A stretch of 64,000 nucleotides of DNA from Psychroserpens mesophilus (GTDB lineage: Bacteria > Bacteroidota > Bacteroidia > Flavobacteriales > Flavobacteriaceae), in contig NZ_JXJP01000002.1 of assembly GCF_000826645.1 (NCBI RefSeq), forward strand, positions 62,001 to 126,000, given 5' to 3'. Position numbers and translations under genes: made by a program. Of the stretch, positions 51,448 to 59,663 are shown in pieces; positions within the stretch are counted from its first letter, which is position 1, and every line of letters starts with the position of its first letter. A model generated the notes under the pieces. It was not told where the DNA came from. It saw nothing but the letters and a program-made list of their open reading frames with translations, and did not search any database.

Positions 51448-52073
51448 GTAATCTCCATATGTTTGCCTTGATTTACCAGATCGATTAAGTTTGTTACATT
51501 AAGTTTTTTGAATAATCGGGCTTTGTAGGTGCTCACGGTCTTTTCATTAATATCAAGCTCCAAAGCAATTTCTTTATTCTTTTTGCCCGAGGATAATAAT
51601 TTTAAGACTTCTACTTCACGAGTTGATAAACGTTTGTAAATTCTGCTTTTAGATTTTTTCGTGTCATCATATTTAAGGTGTTTAGACATTTTTTCACTTA
51701 AATATAATTCGCCTTTATGTGCCATTAAAATCGCTTTCTCAATAATATCAGTAGATTCAGTTTTTGAAACATAGCCTGACGCTCCGGCTTTAATTGTACT
51801 AATGGCATATATTTCTTCAGGATGGTAACTAAACATAATAATATTAATATTACTATGCTCTTTTTTAATAGCTCTTAATGCAGTAATACCATTGAGTTCA
51901 GGAAGATCAATTTCAGAAATGATAACATCAACTTGGTGACGCCTTACAAATTCAAATATTTCAACTCCACTTCCAACTGTTCCTATGACTTCTATCTCGC
52001 TATGTTCTTTGAACAATAGTTCTAAGCCAGTCCTGATAATAGGATGGCTATCTACTACTAATACCTTGATCAT
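51444..52073 (-). CDS. Orphan NarL/LuxR-type regulator with altered receiver
   Basis: A 209-residue response-regulator-like protein. The receiver aligns well, but the phosphoacceptor Asp is Glu54 (VDVIISEIDLPELNG) and the second acidic-pocket residue is Ser9 (VLVVDSHPIIRTG). The Lys in YVSKTESTDIIE is kept. The C-terminal helix-turn-helix is normal: LSTREVEVLKLLSSGKKNKE, IALELDINEKTVSTYKARLF. No kinase is adjacent. The Glu may mimic the phosphorylated state, or the protein may be regulated without phosphorylation; this is inference. It is divergent from nothing close and overlaps the dnaG end by 4 bp. Confidence 0.9.
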   Translation of the reverse strand: MIKVLVVDSHPIIRTGLELLFKEHSEIEVIGTVGSGVEIFEFVRRHQVDVIISEIDLPELNGITALRAIKKEHSNINIIMFSYHPEEIYAISTIKAGASGYVSKTESTDIIEKAILMAHKGELYLSEKMSKHLKYDDTKKSKSRIYKRLSTREVEVLKLLSSGKKNKEIALELDINEKTVSTYKARLFKKLNVTNLIDLVNQGKHMEIT

Positions 52074-52191
52074 GATATTTAATTTAGTTGGTTACTAAGT
52101 GTCCAAAACTCAACAATGTTAAGTTCTAGATAGTGGAGATTTCAATTGTAAAAATAGAAAAAAAATCAACAAGTACGACTTTTAATAATGA

Positions 52192-52992
52192 TTAATTCAT
52201 TGTTTGTTTTAAATCTTTAGGAATTTCGCAAATTGGTATCGGAATCATTTTATGTTGATTATTGCGATTATACCTCATAAATATTTGAAAGACTTCACGT
52301 TGTCTGCCTTCAAAATCATCTACCGTTCTCCCTTCGTCTTTCTGCTGCATGGCCCATTCAAGTTCTGGATAGGATGCACCTATTTGATCTTCATCACTCC
52401 TAGCATCTCCAAATAGTCCATCGCTTGGCGCAGCCTTCATAATAGATTCAGGAACTTGCAGTAATTCTCCTATGGCATAAACTTCAGATTTCATCAAATC
52501 AGCAATCGGACTCAAATCTACGCCACCATCACCATACTTAGTATAGAATCCTACACCAAAATCTTCCACTTTATTTCCTGTCCCAGCAACCAATAATCCC
52601 AAAAGTCCTGCATGGTAATATAAAGTCGTCATACGAAGTCTTGCTCTGGTGTTTGCTAAAGCCATATCTACAATACTTTGCTTGCCTTCAAGCGACACTT
52701 CAGTTTTAAATTCTTCAAAAACAGGTGTTAAGTCTGTTCTGGTGTCCTTTACATTAGAAAAACGTTTTTTTAATTGTGCTATATGTTCTTGAGCTCGGCT
52801 CACATGACTAGCCGCTTGATGAATTGGCATTTCAATACACAATACATCTAAGCCTGTTTTTGCACAAAGTGTAGACGTTACAGCAGAATCTATTCCTCCG
52901 GAAATACCAACTACAAAACCATTAACTTTAGCATTTGTAGCATAATTTTTAAGCCAGTTTACAATATGGTCAATAACTTTATCTGTCTGCAT
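52192..52992 (-). CDS. nadE: NH3/glutamine-independent NAD+ synthetase
   Basis: A 266-residue enzyme of the short, ammonia-dependent NadE type. It has the PP-loop VVGISGGIDSAVTSTLCAKT, TRARLRMTTLYYHAG, VAGTGNKVEDFGVGFYTKYG, DGGVDLSPIADLMKSEVYAI, and the C-terminal YNRNNQHKMIPIPICEIP. No glutaminase domain is present. It diverges from gldB with 105 bp between; an nadE-gldB-gldC neighbourhood is common in flavobacteria. Confidence 0.96.
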   Translation of the reverse strand: MQTDKVIDHIVNWLKNYATNAKVNGFVVGISGGIDSAVTSTLCAKTGLDVLCIEMPIHQAASHVSRAQEHIAQLKKRFSNVKDTRTDLTPVFEEFKTEVSLEGKQSIVDMALANTRARLRMTTLYYHAGLLGLLVAGTGNKVEDFGVGFYTKYGDGGVDLSPIADLMKSEVYAIGELLQVPESIMKAAPSDGLFGDARSDEDQIGASYPELEWAMQQKDEGRTVDDFEGRQREVFQIFMRYNRNNQHKMIPIPICEIPKDLKQTMN

Positions 52993-53020
52993 TTTTTATA
53001 GTATTTAAATGAAAGAATAG

Positions 53021-53028
53021 TACCTTTG
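53021..53028 (+). promoter_or_regulatory. gldB promoter -7 element
   Basis: TACCTTTG followed by CA matches TAnnTTTG, 69 bp before the gldB ATG at 53098, within the nadE-gldB divergent region. Confidence 0.5.
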
Positions 53029-53097
53029 CAAAACAAAAATAAAGGAATCACGTTAGTTATAAAAATTAATAATACCTAAGTTTCTTTTAAATCAGAT

Positions 53098-54057
53098 ATG
53101 AAAAAAATTTACTGTATTTTCTTCTTATTAATAATTGCTTTTTCTTGTAAAAAAGAAGATCAAATTGAAAGTGAAATTGCTAAAGTTGAGGTTGATTTTT
53201 TGGTGGAACGTTTTGATCGAGCTTTTGCTGAAGCGACACCAAAAGATCTAAACCAGCTTAAAGAGACGTTTCCTTTTTTGTTTTCAAAACATGTACCTGA
53301 TTCTGTTTTTATAGCACGAATGACAGATACCTTACAGAATGAATTATTGGATCAAGTCGATAAAAAGTTTAATAATTTTTCTGATATTGAAAACGATATT
53401 ACCCGACTTTTTCAACACCTAAAATATTATGATGTAACATTTTCTGAGCCTCGTGTGGTCACCTTAACTAACGATGTAAAATACAGAGATAAAGTTATAG
53501 TAACAGATACCATTGTGCTCATTCCTCTCGATAACTATTTAGGAGAAGATCATGAGTATTATATGAATATTCCTAAATACATAACCCAAAACATGAAGCC
53601 TTCTCAAATTGTTTCTAATTTGGCTTCAGAATATGCTAAACGTTACACGTTTCAATCTCAAAAGAAAACACTTTTAGACGATATGATTTATTTTGGAAAG
53701 CAGCTGTATTTTAAGGATAAAATGACTCCTTTTATGTCAGATGAAGAAAAAATTGGATATACGACTTCACAACTGGAATTTGCTAAAGCCAATGAAGCTC
53801 AGATTTGGACAAACTTTATTGAAAATGAATATTTATACAGTACCGATAGTAGTCTGCCAGGACGCTTTATTGCTGATGCACCATTTTCTAAATTTTACTT
53901 GCAACTGGATCGTGAATCTCCAGGAAGACTAGGTCAATATATAGGTTGGCAAATTGTGAGAGCTTATATGAATAATAATGATATCACTTTCTTGGAGATG
54001 ATGAAGAAAGATGCTGTTGAAATTTTTAATAAATCAAATTATAAACCACCAAAATAA
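53098..54057 (+). CDS. gldB: Gliding motility lipoprotein GldB
   Basis: A 319-residue lipoprotein (signal MKKIYCIFFLLIIAFSCKKE). GldB features are VDFLVERFDRAFAEATPKDL, LKETFPFLFSKHVPDS, VVTLTNDVKYRDKVIVTDT, IPLDNYLGEDHEYYMNIPKY, and the C-terminal GRLGQYIGWQIVRAYMNNND. GldB is essential for gliding in Flavobacterium johnsoniae and is thought to act on the periplasmic side with GldC. Its last base overlaps the gldC ATG by one base (AATG junction), so the two are coupled. Confidence 0.95.
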   Translation: MKKIYCIFFLLIIAFSCKKEDQIESEIAKVEVDFLVERFDRAFAEATPKDLNQLKETFPFLFSKHVPDSVFIARMTDTLQNELLDQVDKKFNNFSDIENDITRLFQHLKYYDVTFSEPRVVTLTNDVKYRDKVIVTDTIVLIPLDNYLGEDHEYYMNIPKYITQNMKPSQIVSNLASEYAKRYTFQSQKKTLLDDMIYFGKQLYFKDKMTPFMSDEEKIGYTTSQLEFAKANEAQIWTNFIENEYLYSTDSSLPGRFIADAPFSKFYLQLDRESPGRLGQYIGWQIVRAYMNNNDITFLEMMKKDAVEIFNKSNYKPPK

Positions 54058-54392
54058 TGTCGAAACAACATACATCAAAAATAGAGCTCAATGTAAAACT
54101 TGACGAAAACAGAGTGCCAGAACAATTGCATTGGACGGCAGAAGATGGAGGAATCACAAATGCTGAAGCTAAAGCGATGATGCTCGCTGTTTGGGATAGT
54201 AAAGCTCAAGAAACACTTAGGATTGATCTCTGGACCAAAGATATGCCAGTTGATGAAATGAAGTTGTTTTTTCACCAGACTTTAGTTGAAATGAGTAAAA
54301 CCTTCAGAAGAGCGACTCAAGATGAAAAAATGTCTGCAACGATGATGGATTTCTGTGACTATTTTGCTGAAAAATTAGAACTTAAAAGATAA
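54057..54392 (+). CDS. gldC: Gliding motility protein GldC
   Basis: A 111-residue soluble protein matching GldC: SKIELNVKLDENRVPEQLHW, then AEDGGITNAEAKAMMLAVWD, TLRIDLWTKDMPVDEMKLFF, and SATMMDFCDYFAEKLEL. It has no signal peptide. It follows gldB directly and is needed for efficient gliding in F. johnsoniae. It is convergent with the first of the three paralogous secreted proteins. Confidence 0.95.
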   Translation: MSKQHTSKIELNVKLDENRVPEQLHWTAEDGGITNAEAKAMMLAVWDSKAQETLRIDLWTKDMPVDEMKLFFHQTLVEMSKTFRRATQDEKMSATMMDFCDYFAEKLELKR

Positions 54393-54413
54393 GTTAACGG
54401 TTTTTTTTCAGAT

Positions 54414-55139
54414 TTAAGAATTAGGCAATATTTCGACTTCATTAAATGAACTGTAATAAGGGACTATATTAAAGTATTTTGACCTCTTAACTGTGCTATA
54501 ATATTTCGGATTTCTAAATTGTTTATTCATAAATTTATTTTTATCATAAATAGCATAAATAACAAGCGTATTATCTTTTCCTATATCAGATTGTAATTCT
54601 AACCTATTTTTCTCAATCAATTCAGGAATTTCATCTTTATAAACTAATTTCATAGATTTAGTAGATCCGAAATTAGAGTTGGTTTTTTGTACAGCCCAGT
54701 AATAAATAACCTTTCTGCTTTTTTTCTTGTTTTTATTTGGTAAAGGTTCTGGCGATTCTAAACCAGTATTTTGGGTTTCTTTATTTCTCTGAGAATAAGC
54801 TACAATAGCACTTTCTCGCTTCTGAACATACATGATAATTCGTTTTTTACCTACTCTGGCTTGTACGATGAAATTACCAGCAGGAAGCATGTTGAGGTCA
54901 ATTTTTGTTTTATCGCTATTAACATCTACACTTTCCAGAAAATCCTCATTAAAAATATCTACTTGGCTTATGTTATGTTTAGAACTTTCTAGAATAAGGC
55001 TATCTCCACTGCTGTTGAGCCCTTGTTTTAAATTACGGGCTTTATGATTTACATTGGGTTGAAACTTTATATTCTGAAAATTTTGACCGTAACTGAATAC
55101 AGTGAATATTGCAAATGCTAATAGGTATAAATTCTTCAT
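54414..55139 (-). CDS. Tandem secreted paralog 1, function unknown
   Basis: A 241-residue exported protein (signal MKNLYLLAFAIFTVFSYGQ). It shares with the next two genes FQPNVNHKARNLKQGLN, the short MLPAGNFIVQARVGKKRIIM segment, and a C-terminal domain with NSNFGSTKSMKLVYKDEIPE, LIEKNRLELQSDIGK, and YDKNKFMNKQFRNPKYY. No known domain was recognised. The conserved C-terminal block and clean signal suggest periplasmic or secreted action. It lacks a T9SS tail. It lies downstream of paralogs 2 and 3 on the same strand, with 125-188 bp spacers. Confidence 0.78.
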   Translation of the reverse strand: MKNLYLLAFAIFTVFSYGQNFQNIKFQPNVNHKARNLKQGLNSSGDSLILESSKHNISQVDIFNEDFLESVDVNSDKTKIDLNMLPAGNFIVQARVGKKRIIMYVQKRESAIVAYSQRNKETQNTGLESPEPLPNKNKKKSRKVIYYWAVQKTNSNFGSTKSMKLVYKDEIPELIEKNRLELQSDIGKDNTLVIYAIYDKNKFMNKQFRNPKYYSTVKRSKYFNIVPYYSSFNEVEILPNS

Positions 55140-55264
55140 AAAGTAAATGTAACTTTATAATGTGACAGGAATGTACGTTATGTGCGAAAATTTTGACTCA
55201 TTTGGCTGCGCCTCTAGGGAATTCAAATAATTTTATAGGGTTAGAAACTTAAATCATTGACCTT

Positions 55265-55999
55265 TTAATTCATAAAGGCATAAACAGGTACGACGTTAAA
55301 AATCGTTGAGGTTTCAGATTTATAATACTCAGGATTTCTAAGTTGTCTCGTCATAAATTTTGATCTGTTATATATCTCATAAACGAGGAGTTTGTTGTTT
55401 TTGCCGATTGCTGTTTTTAATTCTAACTTCGCTTTAGAAATTAATTTCTGAATATCGTCTTTATATTCCAATCTCATCGTTTTACGTGATCCGAAACTTG
55501 AATTGCTTTCAGTGACAACCCAGTAAAAAAACGTGTCATCCTCTTCAAGGGTTTTCAAAGGTTTGTGAATAGGCGTTAAACGTTTAGTGCCTTTAGTGTT
55601 TAACTTTTGGTGTGAAGATGACAGTTCAAGATCCTTTTGTGTTGTCTTAAGATGTTCAGGATCAATGTTTAAATCGTCCTTTTTCTCTAAATACATGACA
55701 ATCCATTTTTGGTCTAATTTGGCTTGAATAACAAAATTTCCCAGAGGTAACATTGTAAGATCAAGCTTGGTTTTGTAGCTTCCAACAGCAATGCTTTCTG
55801 AATAATCTTCATTAAATATGTCGATTTTGAGGATTTGATCCGTTTTGCTTTCTAATAAAAGACTATCGCCTTCTTTGTTTAGGCGTTGATCTAACGTATT
55901 AGCTTTGTAATTTAAGTTTTTGTGAAAAGTTATTTGCTGTCCATAGTTGAGTATGGAGTATAGCATGACTAATGCTAAAATGTAGGTGGTTTTAGACAT
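55265..55999 (-). CDS. Tandem secreted paralog 2, function unknown
   Basis: A 244-residue exported protein (signal MSKTTYILALVMLYSILNYGQ). The same layout as its neighbours: QITFHKNLNYKANTLDQRLN, MLPLGNFVIQAKLDQKWIVM, and the C-terminal block FGSRKTMRLEYKDDIQKLIS...KSKFMTRQLRNPEYYKS. The middle linker (about 110-155) is Lys/Thr-rich and not conserved. Divergence between copies is substantial, so duplication is not recent. Function unknown. Confidence 0.78.
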   Translation of the reverse strand: MSKTTYILALVMLYSILNYGQQITFHKNLNYKANTLDQRLNKEGDSLLLESKTDQILKIDIFNEDYSESIAVGSYKTKLDLTMLPLGNFVIQAKLDQKWIVMYLEKKDDLNIDPEHLKTTQKDLELSSSHQKLNTKGTKRLTPIHKPLKTLEEDDTFFYWVVTESNSSFGSRKTMRLEYKDDIQKLISKAKLELKTAIGKNNKLLVYEIYNRSKFMTRQLRNPEYYKSETSTIFNVVPVYAFMN

Positions 56000-56187
56000 G
56001 ATTTTGGGGCGTTAAAGAATCTAATATATCAAATATTACTGAAATATGCCAATATATATCAATTTATAACAAATAACTAGGTGCTTTAAAAAGAGTTTTC
56101 ACTGCAATTAAACCCTCAAAATGTTAGTTATTATTTAAATGATTTTTATACACTTTTAAAAATTAAATATAACGAACAATCCTAAAT

Positions 56188-56919
56188 TTAGGTTTTTGTA
56201 ATATTTCTTTGTTCACTTTTGGAAATGTAAAAAGGTTCTGTATTGAAAATAGAAGTTTGTTCTACGGATTTATAAAACCCGGGATTTCTAAACTGTTTGT
56301 TCATGAATTGTGATTTGTCATAAATCTCATAAATCTCATAAATTAAAAGTTTATTGTTTTTCCCTGTATTTGATTTTAGTTCTAATTTATTCTTTTTAAT
56401 TAAATCTGGAATTTCATCTTTATAAACTAATCTCATAGACTTCGTGGATCCAAAACTAGAATTGATTTGATATACAACCCAGTAATAGCTTAGATTATTA
56501 TTGTTTGTTTTATGATTAAATCCAGTATTCTTTATAGTGTGTTGTTTGCTAGTAAAACTCGTTTTAAGATCACTAACAGCTGTTTTGGTATTGTACGTTT
56601 TCTCTAAAGCCATAATAATCCATTTTGTGTCAACCTTGGCTTGAATAATAAAATTCCCTAAGGGTAACTTTTTTAAACCAATTTCAGCTTTAGTACTGTC
56701 AATGTCATATTTTTTTGAAAACTTATCATTAAATATAACTACTTGTGAAATTTCTCCTGTTTTACTTTCCAGAAAAAGACTATCTCTATCTTTATTCAAG
56801 TTTTGTACTAACAAGTTGGCTTTATAATTTACATTTTTGTGAAATGTAATTTGCTGACCATAAGCCATTAAAGAGCAAATTATTAAAAATAGAATTGAAA
56901 TTGATAATCTTTTATTCAT
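56188..56919 (-). CDS. Tandem secreted paralog 3, function unknown
   Basis: A 243-residue exported protein (signal ending near SLMAYGQQITF). It matches paralog 2 closely at the start (QQITFHKNVNYKANLLVQNL) and paralog 1 at the end (NSSFGSTKSMRLVYKDEIPD, LIKKNKLELKSNTGK, then MNKQFRNPGFYKS). The KIYEIYEIYDK repeat (IYEIYEIYDKSQFM) is a small internal duplication of three residues relative to paralogs 1 and 2. Unknown family; the three together may be a secreted module of this lineage. Confidence 0.78.
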   Translation of the reverse strand: MNKRLSISILFLIICSLMAYGQQITFHKNVNYKANLLVQNLNKDRDSLFLESKTGEISQVVIFNDKFSKKYDIDSTKAEIGLKKLPLGNFIIQAKVDTKWIIMALEKTYNTKTAVSDLKTSFTSKQHTIKNTGFNHKTNNNNLSYYWVVYQINSSFGSTKSMRLVYKDEIPDLIKKNKLELKSNTGKNNKLLIYEIYEIYDKSQFMNKQFRNPGFYKSVEQTSIFNTEPFYISKSEQRNITKT

Positions 56920-57063
56920 TACGATAATTTATATTATTTTGCTAGTAAATAGTAAGACACCTATTCTTTGAGTTAGTCACAATTAACTGATAAATATTTG
57001 AAGGGTTTGAATGTTTTTTATCAGTGATAAGAGGTCCTAGTTGATTAATATTTAAATTAGCCT

Positions 57064-57678
57064 ATGCGAAAAATACTTTTTGGTGTCGTAGTCACTTTAA
57101 TGATCCTCTTCACATTTAAATATTGTGGAGATAAAAAGGAAGCTAAAATTACGCTTCAGGAGAATTCTGCATTAATTCAGAAGCAAGTTAAAAACGTCGG
57201 AAAACTAATCGTTACCGAAGGTCATTTTAGTGAAGTCTTTAGTTATCAAAATTCAAAAGGTATTTTTGGAGATTTATATGAAGCTGAAAAAAAGGCACTG
57301 GTAGTCGTAAATGCAGATGTTACTATTGGCTATGACTTAAGTAAAATAGAATACAAGATTTATGAAACTACCAAAACACTTCAGATTATAAGTATTCCAA
57401 AAGAGGAAATCAAAATTTCGCCGGATTTTGAATATTATGACATACAAGCTGATTTCTTGAATCAATTTGAAGCTAAAGATTATAATGCCATTAAAACAAC
57501 TGTTAATGCGTCCTTGATGAAGAAAGTGGAAGCTTCCGAGTTAAAATCAAATGCTAAAAACAGATTGATTAGTGAGCTGGCAAAGTTTTACATTCTAACC
57601 AATTCTTTGGGATGGACTCTAGAATATAAGGAAATCCCGATTGCTAGCTATGAAGATGTTCAATCTATAAAATTATAG
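57064..57678 (+). CDS. DUF4230 domain protein
   Basis: A 204-residue protein with an N-terminal hydrophobic segment (MRKILFGVVVTLMILFTFKY) that is a signal anchor or signal peptide. The DUF4230 features are ALIQKQVKNVGKLIVTEGHF, ADVTIGYDLSKIEYKI, and IKISPDFEYYDIQADFLNQF. These small membrane-anchored proteins have no known function. Its stop is 6 bp into the rhodanese gene's stop region on the other strand (convergent overlap). Confidence 0.87.
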   Translation: MRKILFGVVVTLMILFTFKYCGDKKEAKITLQENSALIQKQVKNVGKLIVTEGHFSEVFSYQNSKGIFGDLYEAEKKALVVVNADVTIGYDLSKIEYKIYETTKTLQIISIPKEEIKISPDFEYYDIQADFLNQFEAKDYNAIKTTVNASLMKKVEASELKSNAKNRLISELAKFYILTNSLGWTLEYKEIPIASYEDVQSIKL

Positions 57679-57978
57679 CTTATCCTGTAATCGCACCCAA
57701 CCTCCGCCATTTGTTGCTTCAATGTTTTGTAAGTTTAAAAATTTTGCTGCTTTAGCTGAACGAACTCCGCTCTCACAACACACAATTACGGGTTTGTTTA
57801 AAGCCTTTACGTCATTCACCCGATGTTGTAATACATCCAGAGGAATATGAACTGAATTTTCAATGTGTCCAAGATTCCATTCCCGATGAGTTCTAACGTC
57901 TAAAATAACGGCTCCGTTTTTCAGGTAATCTTCAACCTGGCGCTTTTTAGCACCAAAAATAAAACTAAAAAGTCCCAT
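57673..57978 (-). CDS. Rhodanese-like sulfurtransferase domain protein
   Basis: A 101-residue single rhodanese domain. The start at 57978 (MGLFSFIFGAKKRQVEDYLK) is preferred; an upstream ATG at 58041 would add 21 basic residues. Motifs are VILDVRTHREWNLGHIENSV, HIPLDVLQ, and the active-site loop VCCESGVRSAKAAKFL with catalytic Cys-Glu-Ser-Gly-Val-Arg. Such domains carry persulfide sulfur or act as phosphatase-like folds. Length and motifs are complete. It overlaps the convergent DUF4230 gene by 6 bp. Confidence 0.93.
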   Translation of the reverse strand: MGLFSFIFGAKKRQVEDYLKNGAVILDVRTHREWNLGHIENSVHIPLDVLQHRVNDVKALNKPVIVCCESGVRSAKAAKFLNLQNIEATNGGGWVRLQDKL

Positions 57979-58225
57979 AGTTTCTTTTTGTTTAAATTTA
58001 CGAAGAATTTGATTACAAAGTTTTTGAAACAGGAAACGCATAAAGATATAATCATAATCACAGCAGCCGATCTTTTTAAATTAAAGGGCTCTAGTGCTAT
58101 TACGATATGCTAGATTTAGCTATAGCGATGGGAGTTCAAACTGGTTTTAAATTTTAATTTAGATCGCAGATTACTTATCGTCTCAACGAGGTTATAGCTT
58201 TCAATATCTGGTAAGGAAACTTAAA

Positions 58226-59563
58226 CTAGTCTATATCAATTGGTAATACAACTAAGTTTTTTCCATCAAAAGCTGGATGGTTTTTTTCGTATTTTTTAAC
58301 TTTAAAAATAGAAGTATTAGTTTCTATTGGGTTTTGAATTTGCCAAACGATAGCATTAGTTTGGGTTATCTCATATAGCGTTCCTGCAACTCCTTCAGTA
58401 ATTAAAGTATTACCATTAGGCAGTCGTTGCGCTCCGGCAAGACGTGAGGAATAGATCATATCGTTTTCATAAGACCAAGCATAAGTTTCAGGAACATTCA
58501 TGGTGTTTGGTAATAATTGGTATGTTCCATTTGATGCTTGTGGAATTAAAACTTCGTCAACCGAGGATTTATCTGGATATTTATTGTTATTAAAAATCAT
58601 AAAATTTCCGCCATTGTTTACCGTATTACCTATCCATCTAACATCATGTTGTTCAAATAATCGTTGATTTTCAATGGTTCCCATATTATATGCTTTTGGG
58701 TTTCCCCAACGGTATAATAAATCGCCTCCTTTATTACTGTTTCCGCCCATATGAGAAGCAGCTTCCGCCGTAGTTGTGCTATGGTCAATAATCCAAAACT
58801 CACTAAAAACTCTTGAACTGACTACAATTTGATCAAATTCTTCAATATAATCGATGGAGTTTAAGTGGTTAAAGTTGGCATCACCACCAGTAAAATTGAT
58901 ATTAATTAATTCTGGATGATTAGAAACTATTCCAAAATTTTCTTTTGTTTCATCATGATCTTGAATTAAATGATCCCAAACAGACCATTCCCAAACGATA
59001 TTTGCTTGGTTGTTTGCTAATGGTTCAATCTCAATAATCTTACAAGGCCAGACTTTGTTTTCAAAAAGTAGACTTGGATTTCTTCCTTTAGCAATTGCTT
59101 CATTTACAGATTTGTTTTCCCAAACAATAGCTAATATATTTCCGTTTGGTAAAATGTTTAAATCGTGATGTAGTACATAATCAGTGGTATTATACTCCCA
59201 AAACCATAATTGATCTCCATCAAAATTTAAAATTTCTATTGCTCCAGTGGCTCCAGATCCAAACGTAGTATTAGGTTGTCTTAAAGCTCTTACTAAGTTT
59301 CCATCATTAGTTAAATAAGAAATTAATGCGGCAGTGTCAGATTCCCATTGATTAACTACAAACCCCTCATTGTTAATAAGAAACGTGTTTGTAGATCCTA
59401 AAGGAGACAATAATGTATATCCTTCATAAATACCATCATCATAAGTAATAACATTTTCATGCAAGACTATTGGTTCATATCCTGAAACATTAAAATCATC
59501 ATCGTTTTTACAATTAAAGAGAAGTAGTATAAATATTAAAAATTTTAATATTCTTGATTTCAT
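58226..59563 (-). CDS. Aryl-sulfate sulfotransferase-like lipoprotein
   Basis: A 445-residue protein. The start at 59563 (MKSRILKFLIFILLLFNCKN) gives a lipoprotein signal with Asp-rich residues after the Cys (CKNDDDFN). The body is a six-bladed propeller-like protein of the ASST type: YEGYTLLSPLGSTNTFLIN, VNQWESDTAALISYLTNDGN, LHHDLNILPNGNILAIVWEN, NHLNSIDYIEEFDQIVVSSR, and RLPNGNTLITEGVAGTLYEI. In ASST enzymes a His is the sulfated intermediate; several His are present (LHHDLNILP, FEQHDVRW), but I cannot say which is catalytic. It lies downstream of the large T9SS protein. Confidence 0.85.
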   Translation of the reverse strand: MKSRILKFLIFILLLFNCKNDDDFNVSGYEPIVLHENVITYDDGIYEGYTLLSPLGSTNTFLINNEGFVVNQWESDTAALISYLTNDGNLVRALRQPNTTFGSGATGAIEILNFDGDQLWFWEYNTTDYVLHHDLNILPNGNILAIVWENKSVNEAIAKGRNPSLLFENKVWPCKIIEIEPLANNQANIVWEWSVWDHLIQDHDETKENFGIVSNHPELININFTGGDANFNHLNSIDYIEEFDQIVVSSRVFSEFWIIDHSTTTAEAASHMGGNSNKGGDLLYRWGNPKAYNMGTIENQRLFEQHDVRWIGNTVNNGGNFMIFNNNKYPDKSSVDEVLIPQASNGTYQLLPNTMNVPETYAWSYENDMIYSSRLAGAQRLPNGNTLITEGVAGTLYEITQTNAIVWQIQNPIETNTSIFKVKKYEKNHPAFDGKNLVVLPIDID

Positions 59564-59663
59564 AATAAGGATATTCATTTTTATTAAAAAAGCAAAATTC
59601 TATTTTTACAACACATATTCATGCAAAAATAGAATTCTACTTTATGTACTAGTTCAGATTTTG

